DNA of 64,000 bases from Alteromonas aestuariivivens (GTDB taxonomy: Bacteria; Pseudomonadota; Gammaproteobacteria; Enterobacterales; Alteromonadaceae). The DNA is taken from NCBI RefSeq assembly GCF_003367475.1, contig NZ_QRHA01000007.1:186001-250000 (forward strand), written 5' to 3'. Below, piece by piece: positions 35,548 to 44,897 of the stretch. Position numbers and translations under genes: made by a program. The number at the start of each line of letters is the position of its first letter. Within the stretch, counting starts at the first letter, position 1. The notes beneath the pieces were generated by a model. The model was not told the origin of the DNA. It saw nothing but the letters and a program-made list of their open reading frames with translations, and did no database searches.

Positions 35548-37416
35548 CTATTCCCCCGTCGCCTGTCTGATAATCCAGGCGTCAATTTTTTCTTCCAGAA
35601 TGGACAGTGGAACCGGTCCATCTTTAAGGATTTCATCATGGAACCCGGCGAAATCAAATTTCGGCCCCAAGGTTTGTTGTGCCTTGTCACGTAATTGCAT
35701 GATCTTCAATTTTCCAATCATGTAGGCAGTGGCCTGACCTGGCATGGCGATGTAACGCTCAATCGCTTTCACCGCATCGTATTCCGGGTTTGGCGTATTT
35801 TTGATCAGGTAGTCAATGGCGTATTCCCGGCTCCATTGTTTGGCGTGGATACCGGTGTCGACCACCAGACGGCAGGCCCGCCACAGTTCCATTGCAAGGC
35901 GACCGAAGTCTGAGTAGGGATCCTGATAAAATCCCATGTCCTTGGCAAGTTCTTCGCTGTACAGCCCCCATCCTTCGGTGTAAGCAGTTGCGCTCAGGAA
36001 TTTCTGGAATTCGGGAATGCCTTCCAGTTCAAGGGCAATCGCCCGTTGCATATGGTGTCCCGGGATGCCCTCATGATAGGCAAGTGCTTCAAGCTGGTAG
36101 GTGGGCATGGCTTTCATATCGTAGAGGTTGGCGTAATAAATTCCCGGGCGGGAGCCATCCTGTGCCGGGTTCTGGTAAAACGCCTTACCGGCAGACTGTT
36201 CGCGAAAGGCTTCGACCCGTTTCACCACCATAGGAGCTTTGGGGATCAGACCAAAGTACTCGGGGAGAGCCTCGCGCATTTTGTCGATGGCGGCTTTTGC
36301 TTCGTCGAGATAACGCTGGCGACCCTCGTCGGTATTAGGGTAGTAAAATTGTTCGTCGGTACGCATGAATTCGAAGAATTCCTGCAGGCTGCCCTCGAAG
36401 CCAACGTGTTGCATGATGCCTTTCATTGATTCGTGTATACGCTCTACGTTATCCAGCCCTATCTGATGCACCTGTTCGGCAGTAAGATCGGTAGTGGTGA
36501 ACCAGTTCAGACGGTTTTGGTACCATTGGTCTCCATCGGGCAGTCTCCAGACGCCATCGCCGTCGGGGGTAAGTGTTTTCTGATGTTCCAGTTCATGCAT
36601 CAATTTCCGATAGGCCGGTTCCACCGAAGTAAGCAGGGCGGATTTCGCCTCATCCAGTAATCGCTGTTGACTTTGCGGGTCCAACTCAAGGTCATTGACC
36701 TTTTTCTGAAAGTCTTCCCATATGGTGGAAGACTGTTCACTGCTATCAAACGGTGCTCCGGCAATAACATTGCGGGAAGCCTGTATCATCTGGTCATACG
36801 CCCAGTCTGGCGGAAACACACCCAGCTGTTCCCGCACACGCATCTGATCAATAACTTGGTCAAAGAGCGCTGCTACCTTTTGCAGGCGGCTGATATAGGC
36901 TTGTGCGTCCGATTCATCGGCAACACGGTGAATGTTAATAAGAAAGCTGGGCACCATCGTGTGGGCAGCGCGAAACTGGTGAACAATATAGGTGTGATGA
37001 CGAAATTCGTCATTAGCGAGCTCTCGTAGCAACTGCTGACGGAATAACCGAAGGCTCAGCATTTCGGATTCTGACAACTGGCTGGTGTCAAAGCCATCGA
37101 GTTCCTGGAGGCGGGATTTGGCGATGGCTATAGTTTCATCGATGTGTTGCTCGGATACGTCGTCCCATTCGCCGTAATTCCATTTGATTCCCAGGTAACT
37201 CTGAAATAGGGGCGAGCGTTGCAGATCTTCCTCGAAGGTTCGCGCGAAAAATGCCTGTAAGCGCTGTGATTCTGACTGAATCTGTTCAGATGGTCGCGCG
37301 CTGTCTGCAGACTGGCTATTACTGGCTGGCGGAGTCGAAGTACACCCGATGATTCCACAGAACAGGGCCGCCATTGAAGTCAGGCGCAAGCCGCAGCTGA
37401 TTTTTTTGCTATGCAT
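35548..37416 (-). CDS. DUF885 family lipoprotein, putative peptidase
   Basis: 622 residues with a lipoprotein signal (lipobox IIGC near residue 25), so probably attached to a membrane outside the cytoplasm. The DUF885 domain covers most of the protein. The conserved HEGIPGHH near residue 460, followed by YTEGWGLYSEEL, resembles a zinc-metallopeptidase site of the gluzincin type. A peptidase role is inferred from these motifs. It has its own terminator and no functional partner nearby. Confidence 0.88.
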   Translation of the reverse strand: MHSKKISCGLRLTSMAALFCGIIGCTSTPPASNSQSADSARPSEQIQSESQRLQAFFARTFEEDLQRSPLFQSYLGIKWNYGEWDDVSEQHIDETIAIAKSRLQELDGFDTSQLSESEMLSLRLFRQQLLRELANDEFRHHTYIVHQFRAAHTMVPSFLINIHRVADESDAQAYISRLQKVAALFDQVIDQMRVREQLGVFPPDWAYDQMIQASRNVIAGAPFDSSEQSSTIWEDFQKKVNDLELDPQSQQRLLDEAKSALLTSVEPAYRKLMHELEHQKTLTPDGDGVWRLPDGDQWYQNRLNWFTTTDLTAEQVHQIGLDNVERIHESMKGIMQHVGFEGSLQEFFEFMRTDEQFYYPNTDEGRQRYLDEAKAAIDKMREALPEYFGLIPKAPMVVKRVEAFREQSAGKAFYQNPAQDGSRPGIYYANLYDMKAMPTYQLEALAYHEGIPGHHMQRAIALELEGIPEFQKFLSATAYTEGWGLYSEELAKDMGFYQDPYSDFGRLAMELWRACRLVVDTGIHAKQWSREYAIDYLIKNTPNPEYDAVKAIERYIAMPGQATAYMIGKLKIMQLRDKAQQTLGPKFDFAGFHDEILKDGPVPLSILEEKIDAWIIRQATGE

Positions 37417-37450
37417 GAATTTTTTCCATCGTTGTTTTTGAATTGATTTC

Positions 37451-39169
37451 TCAGCTTGGGTAAAGCGCGGGCAGGCTGTCCGCGGACGTTTTTCGTTGCT
37501 GTAAATAAGTCTGTCTGACCTGCTTTAACGTGCTTACGAGCAATTCTGGTTGCCACTGCCCCGCATGATTTCCATACTGGTACTGCAGCATTTCATCTAC
37601 CGGTACCTGCAGTGGCCTGGTAACCTCCCAGTCTGCCGGCCTGATTAGCTGACCTTTTGGGCAGTCCAGAGCAGTCAGCCAATGCTTCAAAGCAGCCTGG
37701 ATGCTTCCGGTTTTGCCACTTTTCAGCGCATCTAACAAGGTATTAAACGCCTGCTTTTCCGCTTCGATGCCAGGTGCTACCCGGATACTTGTTTTCGCCG
37801 GACGTGCCCGCGCGTTGCGGTAATAATAGACAGTGCCGCCCCATCCTGCCAATGTGGCCAGCCACAGTGCCGCCAATGCCCACCAGGCGTAATCCCGGCT
37901 GGGTACAGAGATCTCTGCAGGTACGGAAGGCTGAGGTTGTGGAGCGGCTGTGTTTTGTTCCACTGAAGACTGGAAGGTGTTTTCCGGTAAAGGCTGAGCA
38001 GGGGCTCTAGTCGCCGACGTTGCTGCTTTGACTTCAATACTGCGTGCCGGCAAGCGGGCGTATTCGGTTTCTCCAGTCAGAACATTAAACCAGGGAACCT
38101 GCAGTTCGGGCAGAACGAACCGGCCAGCCTGGGTTGGGATCAGTGCCACGGATTCAACCCGCTGAGCGATGAGCGTACCATCCCGGTTGATCGTCGCTGT
38201 GTTGCTCTGGTCTGGATATAACTTGAAGTTTGGCGGGTAAGATTGGGGCAAATCTGGCAGTTGCTCTTCCACAACACCCATGGCGGTGAGTGTCAGCGTT
38301 CGGGTTACGGGCTCACCGACCACAAATTCCTTATCCTGTTGCCATTCTTCATCAAGTCGCACGAATTCACTGGGGAGCCAGTGATAGCCAATGTTTGCCG
38401 GAACCGGTTTTACTTCAATATCAATATCGGGCCCGACCCGGTTGACAGACTGGGTGCGGTTGAAAAAGCCAAATCTCTGATTGGTATTGGGGGCCAGCAC
38501 TTCGCCGGCGAAAACCGGCCCCCGGACAGTAAACTCTCCGGAATGCTGGGGAATGATGGCAAAACTGCGTTCAATAATTTGATAGCGTTTGCCATTGATG
38601 ATTTCAGAGTACTGTTTGTCATCTCCGATTTGTTTGACCTGAGCGTTGGTCAGCTCCGGTGCCTGAAGGCTGCCCCGTTCAATTCCCGTGGCGAGGTACA
38701 GCTTGGTGGTATAACGGATTTGCTGATGCAGATAGACGGAGTCTGTATCCACTTCCGTGGTCACGTAGTAGTCCCGCGCCGGTTTGTTGGCACCATCCTG
38801 CACCGGAATAACTTCAACCTGGATGGGGGCCGATTGCTGGTTTTCGATGCGAAACGCCGGAATGGTAAAACGCCCTGTTTTGCGCGGGAACAGGGTAGTG
38901 GTCCAGGTTGTGGTCTGGCGTTTGTCAAAATTGACGATGGAAGTCTGGGTGCTGACCGACGTTCTTCCAACCACAAAGTCTTTAAGCAGGGCCGAACTGT
39001 CAAATGCATCGCGGTTGGGATCACCTTCGGAGATGACGGTTAACTGAATGGCTTCGTCCAGCATTACCGGATTTTTGTCGATAGTGGCGTCAACCTGACT
39101 CACATCCGCCCAGGCCGATGAAACCAGGCTAAGGGTAAAAAACAGAAAAAAGGCATTTTTCATTACCAT
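37451..39169 (-). CDS. batD: BatD protein
   Basis: 572 residues with a signal peptide (ending SSAWA). A large periplasmic part is built of Ig-like beta modules (DVSQVDATIDKNPVMLDEAI in outline is the usual opening). One membrane helix lies near 430-450, and a cytoplasmic C-terminal domain follows. It is the last gene of the MoxR-Bat cluster and overlaps batB/C by 7 nt. In Bacteroides and Leptospira, Bat genes are tied to aerotolerance and envelope stress. The mechanism is not settled. Confidence 0.9.
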   Translation of the reverse strand: MVMKNAFFLFFTLSLVSSAWADVSQVDATIDKNPVMLDEAIQLTVISEGDPNRDAFDSSALLKDFVVGRTSVSTQTSIVNFDKRQTTTWTTTLFPRKTGRFTIPAFRIENQQSAPIQVEVIPVQDGANKPARDYYVTTEVDTDSVYLHQQIRYTTKLYLATGIERGSLQAPELTNAQVKQIGDDKQYSEIINGKRYQIIERSFAIIPQHSGEFTVRGPVFAGEVLAPNTNQRFGFFNRTQSVNRVGPDIDIEVKPVPANIGYHWLPSEFVRLDEEWQQDKEFVVGEPVTRTLTLTAMGVVEEQLPDLPQSYPPNFKLYPDQSNTATINRDGTLIAQRVESVALIPTQAGRFVLPELQVPWFNVLTGETEYARLPARSIEVKAATSATRAPAQPLPENTFQSSVEQNTAAPQPQPSVPAEISVPSRDYAWWALAALWLATLAGWGGTVYYYRNARARPAKTSIRVAPGIEAEKQAFNTLLDALKSGKTGSIQAALKHWLTALDCPKGQLIRPADWEVTRPLQVPVDEMLQYQYGNHAGQWQPELLVSTLKQVRQTYLQQRKTSADSLPALYPS

Positions 39170-41055
39170 TCGCTCCTATTGGCCGGCATACGTTCACGGC
39201 GGCGTTTCTGGGCTTCCAATTTCATTTTTTGTTGCAGCAGGTAGGCCGGATCATCAGGGATACGACGCATCAGATTATCCAGCCGACGCTGGTTTTCTTT
39301 TTCTTCATCGCTCATCTGAGCATCCTGAACCGAAGCCTCTTCAGACTGTTCCGATTCGTCACGGGACCCATCAGGTTGTGAGTCTTGCTGATCCTCACCC
39401 GATTGGTCCTGAGGCTGCTGGTTTTCCTGCTGCTCCTCAGGCTGTGAAGATTGTGAACCGTCATTTTGTTGAGACTCAGACTCTGATTGCTCAGAGGATG
39501 GCTCCGAGGAGGACTCCTGGTTATCGGAATTCTGCTGGTTGTTTTCAGAATTGCTCTGCTGTGATTGAGAATCGTCAGACTGAGAATCCTGCGAAGACTG
39601 CTCGTCGTTTTGCTGCTGATTGTTGTCAGATTCGGATTCCTGCTGTTGCTTAAGTTGCTCCAGCAATTCCTTGTTTATGCGGGCATCTTCAAAATCCGGG
39701 TTTGCCTCAAGAACCTCAGAATATTTTTCAATGGCTGCGTCCAGCTCTCCAAGCTGCGCAAGTGCGTTTCCCTGGTTGTACAAACCTTCTGGCGTGTCCA
39801 GCTGGGAATAGGCATCGAGGGCGGCCTGGTAGTTACCTGCTTTGTATTCGGCTGCACCTTTCCAGGCCCATGAATCAAAGCGGTTAGCAGCTTCTGCATA
39901 TTGCTGTTGGTCAAACGCCCGGATACCCTGTTGATCAGGGTTGAGAAACGGCTTTTGCCACCAGGGCGTTGTAGCTTGATTAAGAGAAGCCTCTGGCTGT
40001 TGTTGGGCCGTGGCTGTATTAGAGGCGAGCGGCAAAATCAGCAGACTGGCAACACACAGCACCAGGCCGCGACGAAAGCCATAGGCTGCGAAGGGAAGCA
40101 GCACCAGCAGCAGGTACGGACCCAGTTCGTCCCATTGGTCTCCGGTACGCTCCTGTGTTTGTTCGTCATCAGCCTGAGTACGGTCTAACAGGTCGGTGTG
40201 TACCAAATATTTTATGTCCCGTTCGTCGGCACTCAGAGAACTGTATCGTCCACCCGCATTGCGGCTCAGGCTTTTGAGTGGCCCCTCGTCCATCCTTGGG
40301 ATCACAATGGCTCCGTTGGTTTGTTTGAGGAGTTCACCGTTCAGTTGTTTGATCGGTGCTCCCTCTGCAGTACCGACTCCGAGAATATTGACTGTAAACG
40401 GAAGATCACCAACAAAGTCCTGTAACTCATTAAGCTGGGACAGCTCAATGCCGTCGGTAATCCAGTAGATGGAACCTCGGGTGTAGCCAGCGTTGGTCAG
40501 TAATTCTGCCGCAAGTTCCAGCCCGTACAAGGGTTCACTTCCGGCTACCGGCATAATTTCCGGGCGCAGGCTGGGCAACAGGGCGGTAAGATTGGTTGCA
40601 TCGGCGGTTAACGGGCTAATAGTAAAGGCGTCACCGGCGTAGGCCACTAATCCCATGTCGCCTTCGTCAATCTGATTGATTAAGTCTATGGCTTTGTATT
40701 TTGCCCGGGTCAGTCTGTCGGGTTTTACGTCCGTCGCGCGCATCGACATCGACATATCCATCACCACCACATGACCTGTTTTGAGCTGAAATACCGGCTG
40801 TGGCAGCCTTTCCCAGGTGGGGCCGGCTAATGCCGTTACCGCCAGCAGCCAGCCAGCAGCCAGCAACCAGTAAGGCGGCGAATGTCGCCGCGCAGTTTTG
40901 CCGGTCACCATATGTGAGTAGAGGTGGTTGGCAATCACACTCTGCCACCCGGAATGGCGCTTACGCCAGTGAACCATAATAAACAACGCCAATAAAAGCG
41001 GAATCAGTGCGTAAAACCACTCAGGGCGGAGAAAATGAAAATCTTGCCAATGCAT
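39163..41055 (-). CDS. BatB/BatC fusion: VWA domain plus TPR protein
   Basis: 630 residues from ATG 41055, which overlaps the batA stop by one base. Two N-terminal membrane helices come first, then a von Willebrand A domain with a MIDAS motif DMSMS near residue 98, and a third helix near 320. TPR repeats follow (about 400-470). A long Gln/Ser/Asp/Glu/Asn-rich low-complexity stretch (about 470-590) precedes a basic C-terminal end. The fusion of BatB and BatC is common in gammaproteobacteria. The metal-binding VWA suggests protein-protein contacts with BatA and the MoxR ATPase. Confidence 0.92.
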   Translation of the reverse strand: MHWQDFHFLRPEWFYALIPLLLALFIMVHWRKRHSGWQSVIANHLYSHMVTGKTARRHSPPYWLLAAGWLLAVTALAGPTWERLPQPVFQLKTGHVVVMDMSMSMRATDVKPDRLTRAKYKAIDLINQIDEGDMGLVAYAGDAFTISPLTADATNLTALLPSLRPEIMPVAGSEPLYGLELAAELLTNAGYTRGSIYWITDGIELSQLNELQDFVGDLPFTVNILGVGTAEGAPIKQLNGELLKQTNGAIVIPRMDEGPLKSLSRNAGGRYSSLSADERDIKYLVHTDLLDRTQADDEQTQERTGDQWDELGPYLLLVLLPFAAYGFRRGLVLCVASLLILPLASNTATAQQQPEASLNQATTPWWQKPFLNPDQQGIRAFDQQQYAEAANRFDSWAWKGAAEYKAGNYQAALDAYSQLDTPEGLYNQGNALAQLGELDAAIEKYSEVLEANPDFEDARINKELLEQLKQQQESESDNNQQQNDEQSSQDSQSDDSQSQQSNSENNQQNSDNQESSSEPSSEQSESESQQNDGSQSSQPEEQQENQQPQDQSGEDQQDSQPDGSRDESEQSEEASVQDAQMSDEEKENQRRLDNLMRRIPDDPAYLLQQKMKLEAQKRRRERMPANRSEW

Positions 41056-42080
41056 TATGCGGTATCCATTTTCTGTTGAGATTGACTTAGTGACCAACGG
41101 CTTCGAAGGTTGCGAAGCAAATACATCAGTATGGGCAGGCAGGTCAGTATGAGTGCTGCCGCCAGCGGATAATAAAATAACGCACTTTGCGGGCGCATCT
41201 TGCGATCTTCACCTTTGATGGGTTGGAGCTCATCCAGCCGCTGGTAGATGGCTTCCAGTTCCGCGGCGTCGCGGGCCCGAAAATATTTTCCGCCGGTAGA
41301 AGTGGCCAGATCTGTCAGCATTTCCTCGTCGAGTTCCTGCGATGGATTTACCTGACGATTGCCGAAAAAGCTCTGTACCAGCATGCTGTCTGCGCCGACT
41401 CCGATGGTGTACACCGTTGCGCCACGATTGACCGCAAGTTCCTTAGCCTGTTGAGGGGTAATGTTTCCTGCCGTGTTTTGGCCATCGGTGAGCAGGATCA
41501 CCACTTTGTTGCCGTTTTCCTTCGCTTCAAAGCGTTTGACTGCAAGGCCAAGTGCATCGCCGATGGCGGTTTGTTCACCTACCAGACCGATAACTGCTTC
41601 GTTCAGCAGGGTCGCAACCGTATCCCTGTCAAACGTCAGGGGGGCCTGTAAGTAGGCCGTATCGGCAAACAAAATGAGCCCTAATCTGTCACCTTCACGA
41701 CGTTTGATGAAATCGTGCAAAACGGATTTGATCATTGTCAGGCGGTTAACCGGGCGCCCGTTAATTTGCATGTCATCGATTTTCATGCTGCCTGACAAGT
41801 CCACCGCCAGCATCATTTCGCGGCTTTCATCGGCCACACTGACAGGTTCACCCAGCCACTGAGGGCGGGCGGCGGCCGCCACCAGGCAAATCCACGCCAG
41901 GAACGCGATTACGGTTATGCCACGCTTTTTACTGACCGGCGGGCTCGATATTGCTGTATCGGGCTGCAGAGATGGCACCTTCAGGGCAACGTCCTGCTGT
42001 GTTTTTCGGGCTGGTAAAAAAAGCATAAAAAGCGGCAACGGCAGTGCAAACCATGCCCACCACCAGGCAAATTCAAACAT
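41055..42080 (-). CDS. batA: BatA-like VWA-domain membrane protein
   Basis: 341 residues from ATG 42080, with GAGG 7 nt upstream. The open frame beyond it lies inside the DUF4381 gene. Membrane helices lie at about 5-25 and 55-75, then a VWA domain with MIDAS DLSGS near residue 95, and a C-terminal helix near 310. It overlaps its upstream neighbour by 8 nt. It is a core part of the MoxR-Bat system. Confidence 0.92.
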   Translation of the reverse strand: MFEFAWWWAWFALPLPLFMLFLPARKTQQDVALKVPSLQPDTAISSPPVSKKRGITVIAFLAWICLVAAAARPQWLGEPVSVADESREMMLAVDLSGSMKIDDMQINGRPVNRLTMIKSVLHDFIKRREGDRLGLILFADTAYLQAPLTFDRDTVATLLNEAVIGLVGEQTAIGDALGLAVKRFEAKENGNKVVILLTDGQNTAGNITPQQAKELAVNRGATVYTIGVGADSMLVQSFFGNRQVNPSQELDEEMLTDLATSTGGKYFRARDAAELEAIYQRLDELQPIKGEDRKMRPQSALFYYPLAAALILTCLPILMYLLRNLRSRWSLSQSQQKMDTA

Positions 42081-42609
42081 GGCTAGCCTCTGCAATTTCA
42101 GAAGGGTGGTTTGATTTTGCGCCCAAGCGGGCACTTTTCAGCCAGCTTATACAGGCCTGCTGGCAAACACCAAACTGATTCGGGTTAACCCTGCCACTGC
42201 GGTAAAGTGCGTTCTGTAATGTTTCCAGGCCCTGCTGCACAGATGCCTTTCGGTGCCGGGCAGGCAGTTGTCTCAGCAGAAACTCCAGCCAGCGTTCGCC
42301 GTACAAACTGGCGGTTTGCTGGTTAGGGAAGTAGCGCTTTGATATTCGCTTTAAAATCCCGTTAAGTTGCCCGGCCCAGTCGGGCTGATTGCCATCGATT
42401 TGCTGGACATGTCCAATGGCTTCATTGAGGGCGCGCCGAAACTTACGCCGTTTTGTCCAGGTAACAATAGCGTACACGGTAACCAGCAGGACCACGACAG
42501 CCAGTAACCACCATCCCCAGGCCAAAGGCCACCAGTCTACCTGACCGGGCAGATGAACATCCCTGAGTTGATCCAGAGGGTTTGTTTGCATTGGTACTGT
42601 GCTGTTCAT
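42073..42609 (-). CDS. DUF4381 domain protein
   Basis: 178 residues. Residues 10-25 contain the conserved PLDQLRDVHLPGQVDWWP in outline, and one membrane helix follows at about 30-50. A cytoplasmic domain ends the protein. DUF4381 proteins lie between DUF58 and VWA genes in MoxR clusters. Their role is not known. It overlaps the DUF58 gene by 4 nt (ATGA). Confidence 0.9.
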   Translation of the reverse strand: MNSTVPMQTNPLDQLRDVHLPGQVDWWPLAWGWWLLAVVVLLVTVYAIVTWTKRRKFRRALNEAIGHVQQIDGNQPDWAGQLNGILKRISKRYFPNQQTASLYGERWLEFLLRQLPARHRKASVQQGLETLQNALYRSGRVNPNQFGVCQQACISWLKSARLGAKSNHPSEIAEASHV

Positions 42610-43589
42610 GATCCAAACCCCCGTTGTGCGTTCAATTGGGTATCCAGAGGTAAACCTGCGTTGATTTGATGCAGTTTTACCGATGCTTTGGCGAAACTTT
42701 TTTCAACCGAGGAAAAGTGGGTGCTTCGCCACTGCTGATAGCGTTGTTGTTGCGATTTGTCGCCTAATAACCAGGTCTGGCGTTGAACGCCATCGGTGAC
42801 GTTGACCGGCAGGACATCTGCGGTTGCCGGTAATGTCATTTCAAGCGGGTCTACGACCATCAATGCCTGAATTTCACAGTGTCTGCTTAGCTGGCTGACA
42901 TGCTGTTGGGCCAACTCGCCGAAATGGTTGAAATCGGAAATGAGGTAAACCAGACTGCCGGGTTTGGCAAGGCGCCGAAGCCTGGCACAGGCGTCCGCAA
43001 AAAGGCGCTCAGGATCGTTGCTCGACACTTCCGGATTCGTATTGTTGCCTTGAGTTTGTGCCTGTTGCTGGATGCCAATCAGTTCGTGGCAGATATTCAG
43101 TACCGCACGTTTACGTGACAGGGGCTTACACTCCCGGTGTTGCCAGTCGTTAAACAGCAGTGCGCCCACTTTGTCACCACGGGCGGCCGCAGCCCAGCTG
43201 ATCAGGGAAGCCAGATGTGCCGCTTGCACAGCTTTGAGCAGTAATTGGGTGCCGAACTGCATACTGGAAGTCATATCACACAGAATATGTACCGGGCGCT
43301 CTCGTTCCTCCCGATAGATTTTGGTGTGGGTTTTTCCGGTTCGCGCAGTTACCCGCCAGTCGATGGCGCGGATATCGTCGCCGGGCTGGTAATGCCGGGC
43401 TTCGTCAAACTCCATCCCACGGCCTTTGTGTTTGGCCAGGTATGCCCCAGACAGGTGGGCAAGGGGCGTTCGTTTGGGGGTCAGATCCAACATCCGATTG
43501 AGTTGCTGATAACGCAACAGCTCACTGACGCCCAGGTGAATGCCGTCGGTGTGTAACTCGTCGAGCCAGTCCATTGTGTCTGCCATCAC
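42606..43589 (-). CDS. DUF58 domain protein
   Basis: 327 residues, no membrane segment. It carries the DUF58 core GRGMEFDEARHYQPGDDIRAIDWRVTARTG (in outline, about 55-85). A VWA-like fold follows, with a degenerate MIDAS (DMTSS). It is usually found with a MoxR AAA+ ATPase and is thought to act with it in maturation of partner proteins. It starts 2 nt after moxR ends. Confidence 0.92.
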   Translation of the reverse strand: MMADTMDWLDELHTDGIHLGVSELLRYQQLNRMLDLTPKRTPLAHLSGAYLAKHKGRGMEFDEARHYQPGDDIRAIDWRVTARTGKTHTKIYREERERPVHILCDMTSSMQFGTQLLLKAVQAAHLASLISWAAAARGDKVGALLFNDWQHRECKPLSRKRAVLNICHELIGIQQQAQTQGNNTNPEVSSNDPERLFADACARLRRLAKPGSLVYLISDFNHFGELAQQHVSQLSRHCEIQALMVVDPLEMTLPATADVLPVNVTDGVQRQTWLLGDKSQQQRYQQWRSTHFSSVEKSFAKASVKLHQINAGLPLDTQLNAQRGFGS

Positions 43590-43591
43590 AT

Positions 43592-44548
43592 TCAGGGTAC
43601 AGCTACTGTGTTTACAATGGTATCCAGAACCTTATTGACGCTGATACCTTCCGCCTCTGCCTGATAAGACAGGATTATGCGGTGTCTCAGCACGTTATGG
43701 ACCACAGCCTGGATGTCATCCGGCCCGACAAAATCCCTGCCTGACAGCCAGGCGTGGGCGCGGGCACAGCGGTCCAGAGAAATGGTGGCCCGGGGGCTGG
43801 CCCCAAACTCAATCCAGTTGGCCATGGCTGCATCGTACTTTTCCGGCTGCCGGGTGGCCATAATGAGCTGCACCATATATTGTTCAAGCTCCGGAGCCAT
43901 ATGCAGAGAGAGGGCTGACTGTCGGGCTGAAAAAATTTCCTGCTGAGTGAGTGATGGCGGGGTCACGGTGCCCTGCTTTAGTTCTTCGTTACGGGTCAGT
44001 CTGAGAATTTCCAGCTCAGTATCGGCCTGCGGATAGTCAATTTCTACATGCATCAGAAAGCGGTCAAGCTGGGCTTCTGGCAGAGGGTAGGTCCCTTCCT
44101 GCTCAAGCGGGTTTTGGGTCGCCATGACCAAAAAGAGATTGGGAAGCCGGTAGGTCTTATTGCCAACCGTAATTTGCCGTTCCGCCATTGCCTCGAGCAA
44201 CGCCGACTGGACTTTGGCCGGAGCACGGTTGATCTCATCGGCAAGCACCAGATTGTGGAAAAGCGGGCCTTTCTGGAACACAAACTCGCCGGTCTCCGGC
44301 CGATAGATATCGGTGCCGGTCAAATCCGCCGGGAGCAGGTCTGGTGTAAACTGCACCCTATGAAAATCGCCGTCCATGCCATTGGCCAGCGCGTTGATGG
44401 CACGGGTTTTCGCCAGCCCTGGCGGGCCTTCCACCAGGAGATGGCCGTCAGCCAGTAACGCAATCAGCAAATTGCGGGTAAGCTGGTTCTGGCCAATAAT
44501 TTGTGTATCAAGGTAGGCTTGTAACTGCCGAAACTGCTCTGCTGCCAT
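43592..44548 (-). CDS. MoxR-type AAA+ ATPase
   Basis: 318 residues. Walker A is GPPGLAKT (about 41-48), Walker B LVLADEINRAP. The MoxR signatures ATQNPLEQEGTYPLPEAQLDRF (in outline) and the arginine-finger region are present. It belongs to the MRP branch that is always found next to DUF58 and VWA genes. Such ATPases are thought to act as chaperones for metal insertion or complex assembly. It is the first gene of the cluster. Confidence 0.95.
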   Translation of the reverse strand: MAAEQFRQLQAYLDTQIIGQNQLTRNLLIALLADGHLLVEGPPGLAKTRAINALANGMDGDFHRVQFTPDLLPADLTGTDIYRPETGEFVFQKGPLFHNLVLADEINRAPAKVQSALLEAMAERQITVGNKTYRLPNLFLVMATQNPLEQEGTYPLPEAQLDRFLMHVEIDYPQADTELEILRLTRNEELKQGTVTPPSLTQQEIFSARQSALSLHMAPELEQYMVQLIMATRQPEKYDAAMANWIEFGASPRATISLDRCARAHAWLSGRDFVGPDDIQAVVHNVLRHRIILSYQAEAEGISVNKVLDTIVNTVAVP

Positions 44549-44897
44549 AGCGGTGATTGTCCGTTTATTGAATTATTCTCAGTGTGTTTAGTGTGTTCAG
44601 CCGCCCGGTGTGGTTAACAACCCATCGGGTCTCTATCAGAGACTGTCCTTCTCATATATGGTTCCTTCGTTCATCTTCAAGAGATGTCGTTCTATCGAAT
44701 TGAGGTGTTTTTATCAGAGCGTGAATTTCTGCACAAATGTGCAATGTAAAAAAATGTGTTCTAAGCGCTTGGTCTTGCTGTTTAAACGAAAGGACACGGC
44801 TGTTGGGCATAGGATATTTGCTATTTTGTTCATTGTTTGTAAAAATCTGCAGCATTTACAGGTCTGACCACTTGGCGTGGCGAAAATTAGGTGCAAC
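44549..44897. other. 349-bp divergent region between moxR and fadI
   Basis: It holds the FadR-like operator near its right end. No gene or RNA was recognised in the rest. Promoters for either side could not be called with confidence. Confidence 0.6.
44857..44873. promoter_or_regulatory. FadR-like operator upstream of fadIJ
   Basis: The minus strand reads AAGTGGTCAGACCTGTA, with the palindromic core TGGTC-N-GACC(T/A)G of FadR sites. It lies 24 bases before the fadI start, a position suited to repression when fatty acyl-CoA is low. Confidence 0.7.
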
